Below are positions 17,718-25,760 of a stretch of 64,000 bases of DNA, one piece after another. The notes beneath the pieces were generated by a model that was not told where the DNA came from, ran no database searches, and worked only from the letters and a program-made list of their open reading frames with translations. The first letter of the stretch is position 1; each line of letters begins with the position of its first letter. A program made the position numbers and the translations under genes. The DNA is from an uncultured Muribaculaceae bacterium (GTDB taxonomy: Bacteria; Bacteroidota; Bacteroidia; Bacteroidales; Muribaculaceae): positions 333,879 to 397,878 of the forward strand of contig CAKUJD010000003.1 in assembly GCA_934661195.1 (NCBI GenBank), in the 5' to 3' direction.

Positions 17718-20700
17718 TTACTTCAGCACCACTTTGCGGGCTGAGGTCTTGCCGCCGGCATAGCGCACCACCTCGATGTAGACACCGCTGGTGGCGGGAC
17801 GCTGACTGCCAAGCGACACGCCGCCCACAGTGTACCACTCGCTGCCGAGCACCATGGCGTCGGAAGTGACGCTGTCGATGCCCGAGAGTCCGGTCACGTT
17901 GAGCGTGTAGGTCTTGCTGAGGCCGTTGAACGTCTTTGTGACGGTGGCCGCGCCTATGGCTGTGGTGTAGCCGAAGCCGTCCTTAAGATACAGGCGCGAG
18001 CCGTCGCAGGTCCACTGTGTGCCCTGCGGCATGCCGTAGGCAAAGCGCTGCTTCACGCTGGCAAAGGTGTCGCCCTCGGCCAGCACCACAGTGGCTGCCC
18101 ACCAGTTGGCCAAGTCGTTGGCCGCCTGAACTGAGAGTGTGGGATACATGCCCTGCTGCATGGCCCATGCGTCGCCAAACTTGGCCGCCGTGGCCAGAGT
18201 GCGGGTGTCACAGGCCGTGGCCAGGGCATCGGTGGCGGTGGGGGTGAATGATGCCTGAGCGGCATCGGTATCGTAGTACACGCTGTCGAGCACGCCCACA
18301 TATTTGCCATTGGGGGCAATGAAGCCCGCCTTTGCGGCATCGGCGCACACCAGTCGGCCGGCCGTGTAGGTGCGGCGTATCTTGGTGCTCGATGAGGTGA
18401 TGAGACCAATCACGCCGCCGGCAAGGCTTGGAGCTGTCACTGTGCCCATGTTGTAGCAATCGGTGATGGTGGGGAATCCGTAGCCCGCCAGGCCGCCAGC
18501 GTTGCCATACTTGCCGTCGGCATTGTCGCTGCCTTTAGTGGAGGTGACATTGCCAAGATTGAAGCAGCGCGTGATGTAGGCGCCCTGCGCATAGCCTGCT
18601 ATGCCGGCCACGCCATAGCCCTCGCTCTCAACATTGCCAGAGTTCCAGCAATCGTTGATCACAGTAGACCTCGACTGGCCAATGAAGCCAGCCACGTGGC
18701 GGCTGCCGCCAGCCACATCGCCGGTGTTGTAGCAACGGTTGATGGTGAGATTGTTGCCTCCCTCACCAGCAAAGCCACCCACGGCATACTCGTTGCTGAG
18801 CACTGCGCCCGTGTTGTGGCAGTCCTCGATGAGGCCCGAGCTTGTGCCGCTCTTCACATAGAGCTCACCGGCAAAGCCGCCCACATAGTGGCCGAGGCCG
18901 GTGACGTCGCCAGTGTTGTGGCAGCGCTTGAAGTCAAACGAGCCGCGGGCCATGCCCACGATTCCGCCCACATACGAGGTGCCGCCCACGGCACCCTGGT
19001 TGCTGCAGTCGATGATGACACTTGCGTCGGTGCTGTTGCTCATGTCGCTGATGAGGCCGCCATTAGTCGAGCCGCTGCCAACGATGTCGGCCTCGTTGAC
19101 GCAGTGGTCAAGGGTGTCGCCGCCACAGGCAGTGCCCAAAATGCCGGCGAGGCCACCACCGCCCGAAATCTCGGCAGAATTCACGCAGTTGCTTATGCGG
19201 CCATAGCTCATATAGGCAATGCCAGCCATGCCTGAACCGCTGATTTTATGCATATTGCGGCAGTCGCTAACCACAGCGCTGGAGCCCAGCGACACCACGA
19301 TGCCGGCACCGGCACCGCCCGCTGGGGCAATGGTGCCATTGTTGACGCAGTGTGTGATGCGGGCCTTGCCGTTGGCCACAGCCGCGATACCAGCCGCATA
19401 AGTGTTTTTGGGAGTGGTGACGCGGCCCTCGAATGTGCAGCTGTCGATGCGGCCCTTGAGCGAGCCAGCGAAGCCTGCCACATAGCGGTCGCCGTTGATG
19501 TTGCCATTGATGGTGAGGTTGCGGATCACGCCCGAAGCGCCCACATTGCTGAACAGGGCAATGTTGTTTTCATCCTCCACATTGATGTTGAGGTTGGTGA
19601 TGCGATGCCCGGCACCATTGAAGTCGGCCTCAAACACCGACGGCGACATGGCCACAGGGGTGAGGCTTGCGCCAGCCATGTCGACATCGTTGACCACCTC
19701 AAAGTGGCAGCCGCTGTAGGTGTAGCACTCACGCGTGGTGAAGCGGCTGAGGTTGGCCACATCGTCGGCTGTCTTGATTTTATAGGGGTTGGCCGCTGTG
19801 CCCTCGCCCTCAAACACGTTGGGGATGGAGCGCAGAGGAATCACCTTCACATAGTCGCCAATGGTGGCGGTGAGGGTGTCGCGCAGCGAAGCGGTGTCGG
19901 CGCGCATGGTCACACTCAGCTGCTTGCCGCTGATGGCGTAGTCCTTGCCGCTGGCCAGAGCCCACTTGATGGTGTCGGCAGTGGAGAGGAGCGCCCACGA
20001 GCGCATGTTGTTGTCGTTCTCGCTGTCCTTGAAATGCACATATATGCAGCGGGCCACGCTGGCCAGAGGCTCGGAGGCAAAGGCCTTGAGCACGGGATAT
20101 TTGTTCTTTGTCCAGTCGATAGCGTCGGCATCGGTGCCGTCGAGGGCGGCACCACTGATGAGGTTACGCGTGAGCTCGGCCTTGGCTCCACTCATGTCTT
20201 GCAGCGCGGCGGCCTTGCAGTAGGCCAGCATCTGGCCATCGTAGTAGTTGCCGCTGTAGGTGCCAGCCAGCGGACTGGTGCTGGCAATGGCGCCCAGGGT
20301 GCCGTCGTTGTAAGTGCTGGCCGCCATGCCATAGGAAATGTTGCCGCGCATGGTGACGCCGCTGGTGGTATGGCTGACGATGCCGCCCACATCGCGGCGC
20401 GAGTGCACGTAGCCGGTGTTGATGTTGTGCTCAATCACAGTGGCGCTGCCGCTGAGGTCGGCCACAATGCCGCCGGCTGAGTGCTGCGCGGTGGCTGGGC
20501 GGCTGGCGTTGAGGTAGACGGCGCGCACCTCACCGTCGTTCTGGCAATGGCTTATGGTGCCCGAGGCCACCGACGCTATGCCGCCCACGGTGTTGCCGCC
20601 AGCGGTAATGGTGCCGGCATTGTAGCAGTTGGTGATTTTACCCGTGCCCCACAGCTGGCCGGCTATGCCGCCGGCGTTGTCGGCAATGGCAGTGATGGGA

Positions 20701-23660
20701 GCATAGTTGCGGCAGTTGTCCACAGTGCCGCCAGTCGAAGCCACCACGCCGCCTGCAAGTGAATAGCCCACTATGTGGCAGTCGGCGGCAATGTTGATGT
20801 TGGCCAGCCTGCTGTTGTCGGTGCAATAGCCAAACAGGCCCACCACGCTGCGCGAGCCTATGTTGTGGGCCAGGCCCACCGAGTCGTAGTTGATGTAGTC
20901 CATCCAAAGGCGGTGGATGAAGTGTCCGCCGCCGTCGTAGCTTGCGGCAAACACGTGAGCCTTGCTGTTGTCGCCCACGCCCTTGAAGTCGTGGTCATAC
21001 TCAAGGTCGATGTCGGCCGTCTGCAAGAAGTAGTCGCCGTCGAAGTCCTGCGAATTGGCGTTCACATCGTTGGCCAGGCGCATGAGGTCGGCCTTTTCCT
21101 GAATCAGGTAGGGCGACTCCTTGGTGCCGTTGCCAACGAATCCGCTTGGATTGACGGTGGTCACATTGTATTCCTTAAAGTGCTTGAGGTTGTCGTCGGG
21201 CGAGGCAAGAATTATCTCCTTGCTGCTTACGCTCTTCAGCGATATGCAGTCGGCCTCCACCTTGAGGCCCGCGCTTTCCTGCACCACACTTGAATTGCTG
21301 TAAAGGTGCCACTTCACACCGCCCTTGGTGCTGATGCCCATGCTGCTCTTCACCTTGCCTGCGTTTTCGCCGCTGGCTATGGTGAGCGGAGCGGCCACAA
21401 GGGTTGCGGCCACAGTGCCCGCAGCCGACTTAAGCATAGGATAGCTGCCAGCCTCGGCGGTCCACACGCCAGCGGCGTCGGTCCATGGCAGAGAGCCGCC
21501 AGTGAGCTGAGCCGTGGCGATGGCCGTGTGCTTGAGCGAGTCGGGCATAACGGTGGTGGTGAGCTGCGCGTCGTAGTAGCAGTCGGTCATGGTGGGCACG
21601 CTGAACGACACGCCATACACGCCCTGCGTGGCGCCCGAGCTGGTGGTGACCACCTGGCCCACGTTGAGGCAGCGCTCAATGGAGTTGCCCTTGTCGGTGT
21701 TGAGCACATAGCCCACAATGCCACCCACCTGGGTGCAGGCGCCGCTGTTAATAATCTGGTTGCCAGTGAGGCAGTCCTTCACATGTCCCTCATAGAGCAT
21801 GCCCACGATGCCGCCCACGATGCCGTTGTTGTCGTTGGTGGCGCGGGCCGATATGGGCGCGGCGTTGACAAGCCGCTGCACGGTGCCCGAGTTCACATCG
21901 CCCACAAGGCCGGCAATTATGCCGTGGCCGTCAGTGTCGGCAATGGTGCCGGTAAACTGGCCGTCACTCACCAGACTCGAGTGCGAGCCTGCGCCGGCCA
22001 GGGTGTAGCCCACAAGGCCGCCCAGGGCGCGGTAGAAGCGGTTAAAGTAGCCGCTGAACGTCATGGAGGCATCGGCGCTGATGTTGGTCACCTGCGAGCC
22101 GCGGGATATGCCCGCTATGCCGCCGGTGGCGCCCGCTCCGGTGATGGTGCCGCTGAATGTGCAGCAGTCTACGGTGCCGTTGCGCGTCTGGCCCACGATG
22201 CCGCCGCCAAAGGCGTTCTGGTGGTTGATGACTGCGTCTGTGACGTTGACATTGGCAATGCGGCCCTCACTTTGGGCCGCAATGCCGCCGGCATACTCTC
22301 CATAGGATGTGAGCTTGAGGCCGGTGACATTAACGTTGGCAATCACGCTCAGCGAGTCGGCAAAGCCGAAGATGCCCGCATTGGGCTCCTGACCCATGGT
22401 GATGGTTAGGTTGCCGATGCTGTGGCCGCGGCCGTCAAACGAGCCGCTGAACGGCTTGGCGTCGCTGCGGCCAATGGCGCGCCAGGCCGACGTGATGCCG
22501 CTCATGTCCACATCACCGCCAAGCGCGATGTGCTTGCCGCTGTAGCTGGTGCCATAGTTCACACTCTCGGCCAAGGCCTGCATTTGCTGCGCATTGGTCA
22601 CCACATAGGGGTCGGCCGCGGTGCCGCTGCCCTGCCAGTCGAGGCTCTGTGCCTCGGGGAAGCGCAGCTTGGAGGTGAGGCTGATGGTGGTGCGCTTGTA
22701 GGGGTAAGCCACCAGACTGGTGTACATGCGGTTGAATATGCCCCAGTTGCCAAGGCTGATGGTGCTGTCGGTGGCAGTGGCGGCTATGCTGCCCTTTTGG
22801 GCGCTGCCGCTCTTGCTCCAGTCGGCCGGATTGCACATAAACACGCCGTAGGTGGGGTTGGTGTAGATGTGCTGCGGCGGGATCTCAACGCTGCGGTCGG
22901 GGTTCACATAGGCCGACACGGCCACGCCATTGTCGGCAAAGTTCACAATCTCGATCTGGTTGTCGTAGGGCTGGCCCACATACACGTTGTAGGTCTCCAC
23001 CGAGTCGGCCGGACTCTGATACACATTGGTCATCACCGCATTGGTGGGCTTAAGGCTGGTGCTCTTGAAGGCGCAGTAGTAGCTGCCCTTGTTGGGCCCA
23101 GTGAGCAGAAACAGGCCCCAGCCGCCAAGCGTCACGCTGCCGTCGGCGCCTATGGTGCCGGTCACGGGAGTGGTGGTGCTATATTTCATCGTGGCCCAGT
23201 CGATTGAGCACAGATACACCGGCGTGCCGTCTTTGAGCTTCAGTGCCACCTGCGGCTCGATGCTCACATCGCTGCCCGAGTAGGTGGCCGCCACCTTCAC
23301 GGGGCGCGACCACAAGCCACTGATGCTGGCTTTGCCCGTGCCCGTAGGGGTGATGGTGACCAGACATTCGCCAAGCTGGCGCTCGCCCGCGGAGGTGTAG
23401 TCAAACTCGGCCATGGTCACCGCCGAAGTGAGCGCAAAGGCGCGCCCGCCGGCTGCCTTGGCATGCCGTGCGGCCTGCACCTGCCCTTCGGCAAGCTGGC
23501 CACCGCCGTGCGGAGCCGATTGTTCGATTCTTGCCGCCAGTTTCCCCTCGGCGGTCTGGGGTTGGAAGCCCGACGGCTCATCGCCGGCGCGAGCCTGCAC
23601 ACAGTAGACTGTGGCCATGGCGGCAGCCAAGAGCATTCCAGAAAGAGTTTTAATCTTCAT
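17718..23660 (-). CDS. Giant GLUG-repeat surface protein, paralogue 2
   Basis: 1980 residues. The signal peptide (about 1-25) has Lys-Ile-Lys, a Leu/Ala/Met core and an Ala-Arg-Ala-Gly end. Layout follows paralogue 1: two tandem beta segments (near 110-330) with Leu-Gly-x-Trp-Gly-(L/I)-Phe signatures; blocks opening with G-x-G-T-x-x-x-P-Y (near 345, 845 and 1285); each followed by GLUG-type repeats (Gly-Gly-Ile-(A/V)-Gly ... Cys-x-Asn-x-Gly). Ig-like spacer segments separate the blocks. The C-terminus (Tyr-Thr-Val-Gly-Gly-Val...Gly-Val-Tyr-Ile...Lys-Val-Val-Leu-Lys) resembles secretion-system sorting tails, and porQ nearby shows that a type IX system is plausible. It probably acts outside the cell; the ligand is unknown. 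Confidence 0.92.
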   Translation of the reverse strand: MKIKTLSGMLLAAAMATVYCVQARAGDEPSGFQPQTAEGKLAARIEQSAPHGGGQLAEGQVQAARHAKAAGGRAFALTSAVTMAEFDYTSAGERQLGECLVTITPTGTGKASISGLWSRPVKVAATYSGSDVSIEPQVALKLKDGTPVYLCSIDWATMKYSTTTPVTGTIGADGSVTLGGWGLFLLTGPNKGSYYCAFKSTSLKPTNAVMTNVYQSPADSVETYNVYVGQPYDNQIEIVNFADNGVAVSAYVNPDRSVEIPPQHIYTNPTYGVFMCNPADWSKSGSAQKGSIAATATDSTISLGNWGIFNRMYTSLVAYPYKRTTISLTSKLRFPEAQSLDWQGSGTAADPYVVTNAQQMQALAESVNYGTSYSGKHIALGGDVDMSGITSAWRAIGRSDAKPFSGSFDGRGHSIGNLTITMGQEPNAGIFGFADSLSVIANVNVTGLKLTSYGEYAGGIAAQSEGRIANVNVTDAVINHQNAFGGGIVGQTRNGTVDCCTFSGTITGAGATGGIAGISRGSQVTNISADASMTFSGYFNRFYRALGGLVGYTLAGAGSHSSLVSDGQFTGTIADTDGHGIIAGLVGDVNSGTVQRLVNAAPISARATNDNNGIVGGIVGMLYEGHVKDCLTGNQIINSGACTQVGGIVGYVLNTDKGNSIERCLNVGQVVTTSSGATQGVYGVSFSVPTMTDCYYDAQLTTTVMPDSLKHTAIATAQLTGGSLPWTDAAGVWTAEAGSYPMLKSAAGTVAATLVAAPLTIASGENAGKVKSSMGISTKGGVKWHLYSNSSVVQESAGLKVEADCISLKSVSSKEIILASPDDNLKHFKEYNVTTVNPSGFVGNGTKESPYLIQEKADLMRLANDVNANSQDFDGDYFLQTADIDLEYDHDFKGVGDNSKAHVFAASYDGGGHFIHRLWMDYINYDSVGLAHNIGSRSVVGLFGYCTDNSRLANINIAADCHIVGYSLAGGVVASTGGTVDNCRNYAPITAIADNAGGIAGQLWGTGKITNCYNAGTITAGGNTVGGIASVASGTISHCQNDGEVRAVYLNASRPATAQHSAGGIVADLSGSATVIEHNINTGYVHSRRDVGGIVSHTTSGVTMRGNISYGMAASTYNDGTLGAIASTSPLAGTYSGNYYDGQMLAYCKAAALQDMSGAKAELTRNLISGAALDGTDADAIDWTKNKYPVLKAFASEPLASVARCIYVHFKDSENDNNMRSWALLSTADTIKWALASGKDYAISGKQLSVTMRADTASLRDTLTATIGDYVKVIPLRSIPNVFEGEGTAANPYKIKTADDVANLSRFTTRECYTYSGCHFEVVNDVDMAGASLTPVAMSPSVFEADFNGAGHRITNLNINVEDENNIALFSNVGASGVIRNLTINGNINGDRYVAGFAGSLKGRIDSCTFEGRVTTPKNTYAAGIAAVANGKARITHCVNNGTIAPAGGAGAGIVVSLGSSAVVSDCRNMHKISGSGMAGIAYMSYGRISNCVNSAEISGGGGLAGILGTACGGDTLDHCVNEADIVGSGSTNGGLISDMSNSTDASVIIDCSNQGAVGGTSYVGGIVGMARGSFDFKRCHNTGDVTGLGHYVGGFAGELYVKSGTSSGLIEDCHNTGAVLSNEYAVGGFAGEGGNNLTINRCYNTGDVAGGSRHVAGFIGQSRSTVINDCWNSGNVESEGYGVAGIAGYAQGAYITRCFNLGNVTSTKGSDNADGKYGNAGGLAGYGFPTITDCYNMGTVTAPSLAGGVIGLITSSSTKIRRTYTAGRLVCADAAKAGFIAPNGKYVGVLDSVYYDTDAAQASFTPTATDALATACDTRTLATAAKFGDAWAMQQGMYPTLSVQAANDLANWWAATVVLAEGDTFASVKQRFAYGMPQGTQWTCDGSRLYLKDGFGYTTAIGAATVTKTFNGLSKTYTLNVTGLSGIDSVTSDAMVLGSEWYTVGGVSLGSQRPATSGVYIEVVRYAGGKTSARKVVLK

Positions 23661-23936
23661 AGTTGAATCGGTTTGTTAGGATTTAATTGGTTATGCTTCT
23701 TACAGCCACAAATTTATTTAAAAGAATTTACATTCCCCAACGTTTTCACGGCTTTATGCTTTAAGTTTATTGATTATTACCCACATTTGATAGTCATTAC
23801 CAAGCAGCAAGGCTTTGATGAGGGCCAATTGCGTTTTATTACAGTCCTTGTTTCTAAAAATATGTGTAAAGAATAGTACATTTGGCAACAATATGTTAAG
23901 ATTGAGTTAAAACAAGAAAAAACTTGCCGAATAATT

Positions 23937-23954
23937 ATGTTGCACAACATATTT
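23937..23954. repeat. Repeated dyad motif, copy 1
   Basis: ATGTTGCACAACATATTT is found identically at 35247-35264. It contains a 6-bp inverted repeat (ATGTTG, CA, CAACAT). Here it lies just upstream of the -7 box of the candidate small RNA. Confidence 0.5.
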
Positions 23955-23967
23955 ACACTACTTTTGC

Positions 23968-24121
23968 ATCGGTTTTTCATGGTATTAGTTTTTAAGGTTA
24001 TGAAATTCTAAGCGTCGTGATGACGGTTACGTTTTTTCATTGTTTAAGGTTTATGTTAATGGTATTAGAAGGTTAATTAGTTAAGCAATCCTGGACGCTG
24101 AGTCTAGGATTTACTTTTTTA
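23968..24121 (+). ncRNA. Candidate small RNA of about 150 nt
   Basis: A TACTTTTG -7 box (23958-23965) is followed by an A/T-rich, non-coding stretch. It contains two related segments (ggtattag and ttaaggttt elements, near 23980 and 24050), a small CGTC-GACG hairpin followed by TTTTTT (about 24012-24040), and a terminator: AATCCTGGAC (24087-24096) with GTCTAGGATT (24102-24111), then TACTTTTTT. The ggtattag...taaggtt element recalls sequences common in Bacteroidales leaders and intergenic regions, which is a memory-based impression. It could alternatively be an untranslated leader of something lost. Confidence 0.45.
24087..24121 (+). terminator. Terminator of the candidate small RNA
   Basis: A 10-bp stem with one G-U pair and a 5-nt loop (gctga) is followed by a T-rich tail. 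Confidence 0.6.
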
Positions 24122-24186
24122 TACGGCTTGCAGTTGAAAGATTATGGATTGAAGATTGCAGTCACATGCGCTTGGGTGGCTGGATG

Positions 24187-24390
24187 AATCTCCCACAGAT
24201 CACACAGATGGCCACAGATTTTTTTGGACGGATAGACACTCCGTGGCCGTTCAGAGTTTTCCACATAAAGACTTGTTCCTAAAGACAATGTTACAATGCA
24301 CTCACACTATGCTGGCAGGGCGGCTTGGGTCACATTCCGCTGGGACGCTTTTGCACGGATGGCAAGCAGGAATTTCGCGCTGACAGCATC
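24187..24390 (+). repeat. Composite dispersed repeat, full copy B
   Basis: Same order of segments as 14540-14770: ACAGATTTTTTTGGACGGAT, an ACATAAAGAC segment, CTATGCTGGCAGGG, CACATTCCGCTGG, GGAATTTCGCGCTGACAGC. Confidence 0.7.
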
Positions 24391-24473
24391 TTCTACCATC
24401 AAGTTCAAACTTCAAGCAGTAGCCTTTCAACCGCAATTTTACCATTGGAATTAATTGATTGACATTTATTAAC

Positions 24474-24484
24474 GGGGGGGGGGG
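24474..24484 (+). repeat. Poly-G tract upstream of LRR gene 2
   Basis: Eleven consecutive G residues lie 22 nt upstream of the TAAATTTG -7 box of the LRR gene. The related inverted region at 14333-14338 has only six C. Confidence 0.9.
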
Positions 24485-24506
24485 TGATTTTTTGGTGCAT
24501 TATCAC

Positions 24507-24514
24507 TAAATTTG
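24507..24514 (+). promoter_or_regulatory. -7 box of LRR gene 2
   Basis: TAAATTTG fits TAnnTTTG. The surrounding 60 nt are conserved (inverted) at 14290-14350, upstream of the frameshifted gene. Confidence 0.6.
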
Positions 24515-24567
24515 TGGCATAAATATCATCAACAATCAAACAACATAACATAACAACAAACACAACA

Positions 24568-25398
24568 ATGAGAAAAACAATCAGTCTGCTGGCAGTGGCC
24601 ATTGTGGCCCTGCTGGCCTCGTTCAGCGCCAGCGCACGTGATTTGAACAAGTGCGGTGACAATCTGGAATATAAACTGTATAGGTCTGCAAACAATAAAG
24701 CCCGTTACACACTTGAGATATCTGGCACTGGCGATATGTATGACTTTGAGACTATTGTTGGTTGTACCCCGTGGGAAAAGAAAAATCTTCTAGAAAAAAT
24801 AAATAAGGTCATTATTCATGAGGGTGTTACAAGTATTGGTGCGTATGCTTTTATATCCTGTGTCAATCTGACATCAGTCTCATTGCCAAATTCATTGACA
24901 AAAATCGGTCGTTGTGCCTTCTGTTGCTGTTTTGGTATAAAATCGTTGACATTGCCCAACTCAATTGTTTGCATAGGGAATGATGCCTTTGAAGGCTGTC
25001 GGGGGTTGACTTCTATAACGTTGCCAAATTCATTGATCGCTTTAGGAGGGTGGGCCTTCCGAGATTGCAAGAACTTGTCTTCAATCACATTACCGAAATC
25101 ACTGACCACCATAGGAGGAGGTGTCTTTATAGGCTGCAAAAGGCTGAAGGTAATCAACTCATTAAGTGAGGCTGCCCCAAACTGTGTTGAATATATAGGC
25201 TGTGCTGATTTGTTCGGAGACACATTAAAAGATGATGCGGCATCATATAGCCGCTGTCAGCTGAATGTGCCGGCAGGGGCGGAGGTGTCTTATAAGTACG
25301 ACCCTATATGGGGACGCTTCTATAGGGCAAAGAAGAATTCATCAAGCAGTAAGAAGCGAGCAACACAACAGCGCCGAGGCAACCGCCGCTCACGGTAA
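24568..25398 (+). CDS. BspA-like leucine-rich repeat protein 2
   Basis: 276 residues. The signal peptide is nearly identical to that of the LRR protein at 12594-13445 (Met-Arg-Lys-Thr-Ile-Ser-Leu-Leu, ending Ser-Ala-Ser-Ala). The N-terminal domain has a conserved Cys and Leu-Glu-Tyr-Lys-Leu-Tyr, matching the Val-Glu-Trp-Lys-Ile-Tyr of the paralogue. About five LRR_5 repeats lie at residues 90-195. The Lys/Arg/Ser-rich tail (Lys-Lys-Arg...Arg-Arg-Ser-Arg) is strongly basic. It is predicted secreted. Expression may be influenced by the G11 tract upstream. A hairpin related to that of the paralogue follows. Base composition is more A/T-rich than in paralogue 1. Confidence 0.85.
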   Translation: MRKTISLLAVAIVALLASFSASARDLNKCGDNLEYKLYRSANNKARYTLEISGTGDMYDFETIVGCTPWEKKNLLEKINKVIIHEGVTSIGAYAFISCVNLTSVSLPNSLTKIGRCAFCCCFGIKSLTLPNSIVCIGNDAFEGCRGLTSITLPNSLIALGGWAFRDCKNLSSITLPKSLTTIGGGVFIGCKRLKVINSLSEAAPNCVEYIGCADLFGDTLKDDAASYSRCQLNVPAGAEVSYKYDPIWGRFYRAKKNSSSSKKRATQQRRGNRRSR

Positions 25399-25421
25399 AG
25401 ATATATCAATAGTATAAATGC

Positions 25422-25463
25422 GTGTCGGTGCGGGAGTCCACCAAGGAGTCCTGCCCCGACACC
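25422..25463 (+). terminator. Hairpin downstream of LRR protein 2
   Basis: GTGTCGGTGCGGGAGTCC pairs with GGAGTCCTGCCCCGACAC (with mismatches), homologous to the hairpin at 12535-12577, and lies about 25 nt past the stop. Confidence 0.55.
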
Positions 25464-25640
25464 GTGTTTATGTCTACTTCACAACAGTTTCCGCCTCCGT
25501 GAAAACATGTATTTATGTCTTACTGCCGAAAAAATCTGAGCAACCTTCAGTGTGTCTTTCCGTCAAAAGAAATCTGTGGCAATCTGTGTGATCTGTGGGA
25601 GATTTTTACTGCCGACAAAGTGTGTGGGGCTGCGTTACTG

Positions 25641-25679
25641 GGGGCTAGGATCGCCGGACGCGGCATGCCGCGTCCCTAC
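25641..25679 (+). repeat. REP-like palindrome, copy 8
   Basis: Forward unit with a degenerate left tail (GGGGCTAGGATCG), intact 20-bp core and CTAC. Confidence 0.8.
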
Positions 25680-25760
25680 CACTAATTCACTTATATTTAG
25701 TTATTTACTAATTAGCAATACCAATTTACACTTTAAACTTTAAGCCCTCAACTTTCAACT

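Larger units (their letters stand above)
23661..24567. other. 907-nt divergent region between GLUG paralogue 2 and LRR gene 2
   Basis: It holds an A/T-rich upstream region of the GLUG gene, a candidate small RNA with promoter and terminator (23958-24121), a full composite repeat (24187-24390), attgaaagatta-type repeats, an 11-G tract (24474-24484), and the LRR promoter (24507-24514). No convincing protein gene was seen. Confidence 0.7.
25399..25760. other. Gene-free region with hairpin, inverted half repeat and REP-like copy 8
   Basis: It holds the imperfect hairpin 25422-25463, an inverted first half of the composite repeat (about 25505-25605), REP-like copy 8 (25641-25679) and A/T-rich attgaaagatta-type repeats (about 25725-25770). 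Confidence 0.7.

Noticed and set aside
8628..25679. CRISPR array made of the repeated palindromes
   Set aside because: Copies are far apart, in both orientations and without regular spacers.
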